Source of the DNA: Mangifera indica
Taxonomy: Eukaryota > Streptophyta > Magnoliopsida > Sapindales > Anacardiaceae
Reading direction: 5' to 3'
Length of the DNA: 64,000 nucleotides
Assembly: GCF_011075055.1 (NCBI RefSeq)
Contig: NC_058137.1
Coordinates: forward strand, 2,852,001 to 2,916,000
Both the position numbers and the translations under genes were made by a program. Positions 60,560-64,000 of this stretch are shown one piece after another (the first letter of the stretch is position 1; each line of letters begins with the position of its first letter). Under the pieces are notes generated by a model. The model was not told the origin of the DNA and searched no databases. It worked only from the letters and a program-made list of their open reading frames with translations.

Positions 60560-61900
60560 TGTGTGCTTAATTACTTTGCTGATGTTTCGCCATGATTTAT
60601 TTCACTGAACTAGAAGAGACATAAGTTATTGCCTTAAAGCTACGCTAAGATCAACACCAAGTCTGTTAGATGATGGACATACCGCTATTAACATCCGAGA
60701 GAGATGGGTTCTGCTTATCGAGATTGGTGCCTTTTGTTGCCTTTAATAAATGCATATAGTTTGGCAAAATTCAAATCGGACATTCTATGAAGGCAGAGGC
60801 ATTAACCATGATAAGTCATCTACTTGCGGCGTACCAGATTTTGCCTATTCAATTATCTTGAAAATTACTTTATTTTTGAGTGCCTATTGAAACCCATCCT
60901 TATGTCGAGGGATAGTATAAATTAATCACATTAAATAAATAAAAATGTCATATTTAATTATCAGTCTTATATCCGCTTAATTAAATAAGATAAAAATTTA
61001 ATTTTAATATATTTTAAACGGGTTTTAAACTCATAATCTTTTGTTTAGTTGCCCAGACTTTCCTTTCAATTTAACTTTGCTTACTGGGCCCATTTTTACC
61101 ATTCAATTTACCCCTAGTGGGGCTGCTTGTTGACATTGGATGAGAAAAAAGATGCTTGAAAGAGTCATACAAGGAACAGAAGTACTGATAAAAGAGTTAC
61201 ATCTTAGAAATTAAAAGTACTCCGCTTAAGGAGTCCATGTCGAACCATGTTAGGAACTTCTAACTACTTGTAGGCTTGTTGGGGGAAAAGAAGTATACAA
61301 GACCCCGATTTTGTACAATCCAAAGGAAGAAGGTTGTGTAGAATTTAGAAAGTAGAAATCCTACTTCACCTGGTTAATATGTCAAAAATACTCCTTGGAG
61401 GATTGCTTGCACGCCTATTAAACCATACAAGAAAGCATTGACTGAAGACAGCCTACACCACAGCATCTTTGATTGATTCCCAGTTTAAAAACACGGTGCT
61501 TCTCTTTGGATGAATCATGCCTCTGTACTATAAAGGGACCAATTTAATCAATCATTCTCGAGTATATACCATGAAAAATAATCATACAGATGTAACCAAA
61601 CAAAACCAGCATAAGAATTTCTGGAAATTTCCTGAAGCAAACCAAGCATAAACTTATATTACATTTCATATGATAAAGTATGAGGAGTTGCCTCAAGCAA
61701 TCACACTTGCTAAGCATAAGGCACTGAATTATACATAATTCTAGTGCTTTGTCAGCAATTCATTCTTGTCATAACTCATTGCCTATTTTCCTAAGTGGAA
61801 AAAAATATATATATGAAAGTAAAGAAATAAAATTAAAGAAGGGGAAACTAGAGGACACAAACTACTATACATAACACTAGCGCAAGCAACATATGTTGTT
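60560..61900. other. spacer between convergent genes
   Basis: No gene seen. The methyltransferase-like (+) and LUL (-) genes converge here; the right half is probably the LUL 3' UTR and flank. Confidence 0.45.
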
Positions 61901-61901
61901 T

Positions 61902-63007
61902 TCATTCCTCATGCCCATTGACCTTAATCTCCAAAAGCCTTTCAACTGGTTGTCTGCAAATTGGACACCGATTTGTTTGGAACCTCAGGACCTTTGCACA
62001 TCCACTGCACATACACTGCACCACAAGAAAAGCCACAAAAGCAAATGTGTCATCAACAAAGATATACTGGTTAATGGGTATTGCGTGATTCTATTTGCTT
62101 CAACTTTTAGTTTTCTGAACTTTTAATATGTCAACTTCTTAGTGCAACAGTTTGCTAATACACAGGTAATGATTAGACAAATGTAAGATATACCAAATTA
62201 AAACAAATTTTTATCATGTGTTTGCTTTCCATACAATTAGAGTAACCAAATATACTTCATGAAACATTTTACACAGTAGAAGGTGGAATCAACAATTTGA
62301 TTTGCATACCAAATTTTCTAGAAGGAAAAGTTATCTTTGTTTCATGTAAATCAAACAGAGGAAGAATTTTCTATTATCTAAAAAGATAAGCATGATTAAC
62401 ATGATGACAGAAGAATGGAAGCTGTCGTAGGCAGAGATTGGAAACCATCATAAGAAAACAGGTCTTAACTGGGAAAATATCATTACTATAAAATAAGATT
62501 AAAAAATGTACCATGTGTCGGCAGGGAAGCACAGTTGTGTCCCGTGGTTCTGATAAGCAAATGACACATTCTTTTCCTGGGTCATTTGCATCAACATCAC
62601 CTTCAACAGAATTCCCAATCCCATATATTTCTTGCAGTTCATACCTCATACCATTCACCCACAAAATCTGCCTCACTACTTTAACCTGGTATTCACCTTT
62701 CTCTTTCTCAAATACTGCCTGAGTTATCTGAGAATTTGTGGGTCCTGGAATAGAGTTTCCATCAGGTCCATTCTGGTCAGCAGGGCCTGCCTCTGCTTTC
62801 ACAGCAAGAGGATAAACATCCAAGTTACCCTCTTTCATTAACTCTGCCTCCTCAAACATTGAGAAGTCAATCCCTGTTCCAGAAGGCTGTCTGAACTTCT
62901 GACCAAGACCTTGTTGAAAATTAACCATCACTGGTGGAAGAATGTTTGCCTTCGATGGTGTCAGGTTACAGTCTTCACCTTCTTTAGCAAAGAAAATGAC
63001 GGTGATG
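61902..63007 (-). CDS. LOG2-like RING E3 ubiquitin ligase (LUL family), 3' part
   Basis: Plant MGRN1-type E3 ligase; Arabidopsis LOG2 and LUL1-4 act in amino-acid export and stress signalling. Only the C-terminal two exons are in the window: 62512-63007 (starts in phase, acceptor AACAG|C) and 61902-62015. Visible: [68 protein letters not shown], then the C3HC4 RING ([40 protein letters not shown]), ending EIKVNGHEE. The RING is split by the 496-bp intron just after CRHM. The N-terminal exons lie beyond 64000: the intron upstream of 63007 is at least 990 bp and contains a family A MITE. Position next to the methyltransferase-like gene matches Arabidopsis LUL1/LUL2. Confidence 0.92.
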
Positions 63008-64000
63008 CTGTTTGCAAGGGAAATAAAATTCTTGTTAAAACTAAAAATCAGATAGCAAGGAGAGACATACAAATTTACTTCTACTGCAAACAACATGCTT
63101 GTTACAAGAACCAAAATTTATGAACAAAGAAAGTCAAGTGTTATAGAATCAATCATAACTATACTCAATCACATGATGACACATCATGTGATTGAGTATT
63201 ATTTTATCTTTAATTTAAAATCACTCAATCACTTGATGATATATATCAAGTATATACCTATTTATGTATCCAAAGTGAATACGCATAGTTTTGTTGATCC
63301 TAATTTGTACATCTGTGTGACAATCAGACACCATTGAACCAATGATGTATAATGGTGACAGAAAAATAAGTGTTTGTTCTTAACCATTAAAAATAAAATT
63401 CAGCACATGGTGACAGAAAAAAAAAAAAAAAACCTTATGATCAGGAGATGCAACCATCAATCAAACTGAAAAAACCGATCCTGAAAAAGGGATTCTATAC
63501 AAAAGCCAGCAAACAATATTTGCCTAGATATTACCATGTACAAATAAAAAATCATACTGCCACATCAAACAACCTTTGATCTAGAAATTGGTAGACAGTT
63601 ATTCAACTCTCCCACTCAGACCAAAAAGAAAAAAAATGTTTCTGATCCTATAAACAAACCAAGACTTGAGGGAAAGATCCTATGTGAATCTGAAGCCCTG
63701 ATTAGAATCTCAAGAATACATATTCAATGCCTATGACCTCTTATCAGGTTATGACTCCCTCGGAAACATGAATGATCCTTTTAAGGGAGCCAATAACTTC
63801 TCAATTGGTCTCATAAAATATTTGGTTCCATGATAGGTTGCAATTAATGAAATTTTGCATTTCTAACTGATTTACTTTCAAAGCATTGAATTTCAGATAA
63901 GGAAAAAATATTACTCTCACAGCATATCAGAATCTATGGACAAGGAATCTGATATAAGTAGATTATGAAGACTTGAAATTAAATAATAAATGTCTTTAAT
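63008..64000 (-). other. intron of the LUL gene, continuing off the window
   Basis: No exon recognised. Includes a family A MITE (63150-63300) and a 17-base A run near 63418. The exon encoding the typical FTFDA-type segment must lie past 64000. Confidence 0.6.
63150..63300. repeat. hairpin MITE, family A, in a LUL intron
   Basis: Near-perfect inversion: CTCAATCACATGATGACACA and its partner CATGTGATTGAGTATTATTT, then a second set with CACTCAATCACTTGATGATA. Good consensus reference for the family. Confidence 0.65.

Noticed and set aside
1..64000. tRNA, rRNA, miRNA hairpins and CRISPR-like arrays
   Set aside because: None recognised. The hairpins seen are MITEs; no mature sequence of a miRNA family I know was found.

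Overview
This is nuclear DNA of a flowering plant, almost certainly a eudicot and probably a rosid. The genes have many introns with GT-AG (and some GC-AG) borders. Intergenic DNA is very AT-rich, packed with short hairpin-like MITE remnants. The proteins match plant-specific families: SYP7 syntaxin, NAC, INDETERMINATE-domain, fasciclin-like AGP and LOG2-like ligase. The species cannot be named from sequence alone.

Layout. 1-2.5 kb: a weakly supported minus-strand locus with a tiny two-exon ORF. 2.5-8.2 kb: AT-rich DNA and repeats. 8.4-12.8 kb: SYP71-type Qc-SNARE (+, 9 exons). 14.4-16.2 kb: NAC factor (-, 3 exons). 16.3-27 kb: repeat-rich intergenic DNA with nested MITEs and duplicated fragments. 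27.2-28.9 kb: JACKDAW/IDD10-type zinc-finger gene (+, 4 exons). 33.2-36.8 kb: P58IPK, the ER TPR/J-domain co-chaperone (+, 9 exons), with a perfect ERSE in its promoter. 37.9-38.7 kb: FLA11/12-type fasciclin AGP (-, 1 exon). 40.4-45.6 kb: WDR20/CreC-like WD40 protein (+, 11 exons). 46.8-50.9 kb: RING-CH membrane E3 ligase (-, 8 exons), convergent with the WD40 gene. 52.2-54.6 kb: a tandem noncoding duplication. 55-57 kb: clustered MITEs and a SINE-like element. 59-60.4 kb: an intronless methyltransferase-like gene (+) with a complex uORF leader. 61.9-64 kb: the 3' half of a LOG2-like (LUL) RING ligase (-), running off the window.

The genes are not an operon and work in different processes: membrane fusion, transcription, ER protein quality control, cell wall, ubiquitination. 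What they share is position. From memory, the order IDD10/JKD, P58IPK, FLA11, RING-CH, CPuORF methyltransferase, LUL matches Arabidopsis At5g03150-At5g03200, and WDR20-like, CPuORF methyltransferase, LUL2 matches At3g53390-At3g53410. This window therefore looks like the unfractionated ancestral block. No undescribed multi-gene system was found. The most interesting items are the AUG-stop/long uORF leader at 58.7 kb, the ERSE at 32.95 kb, four GC-AG introns, the tiny ORF, and the nested repeat structures.
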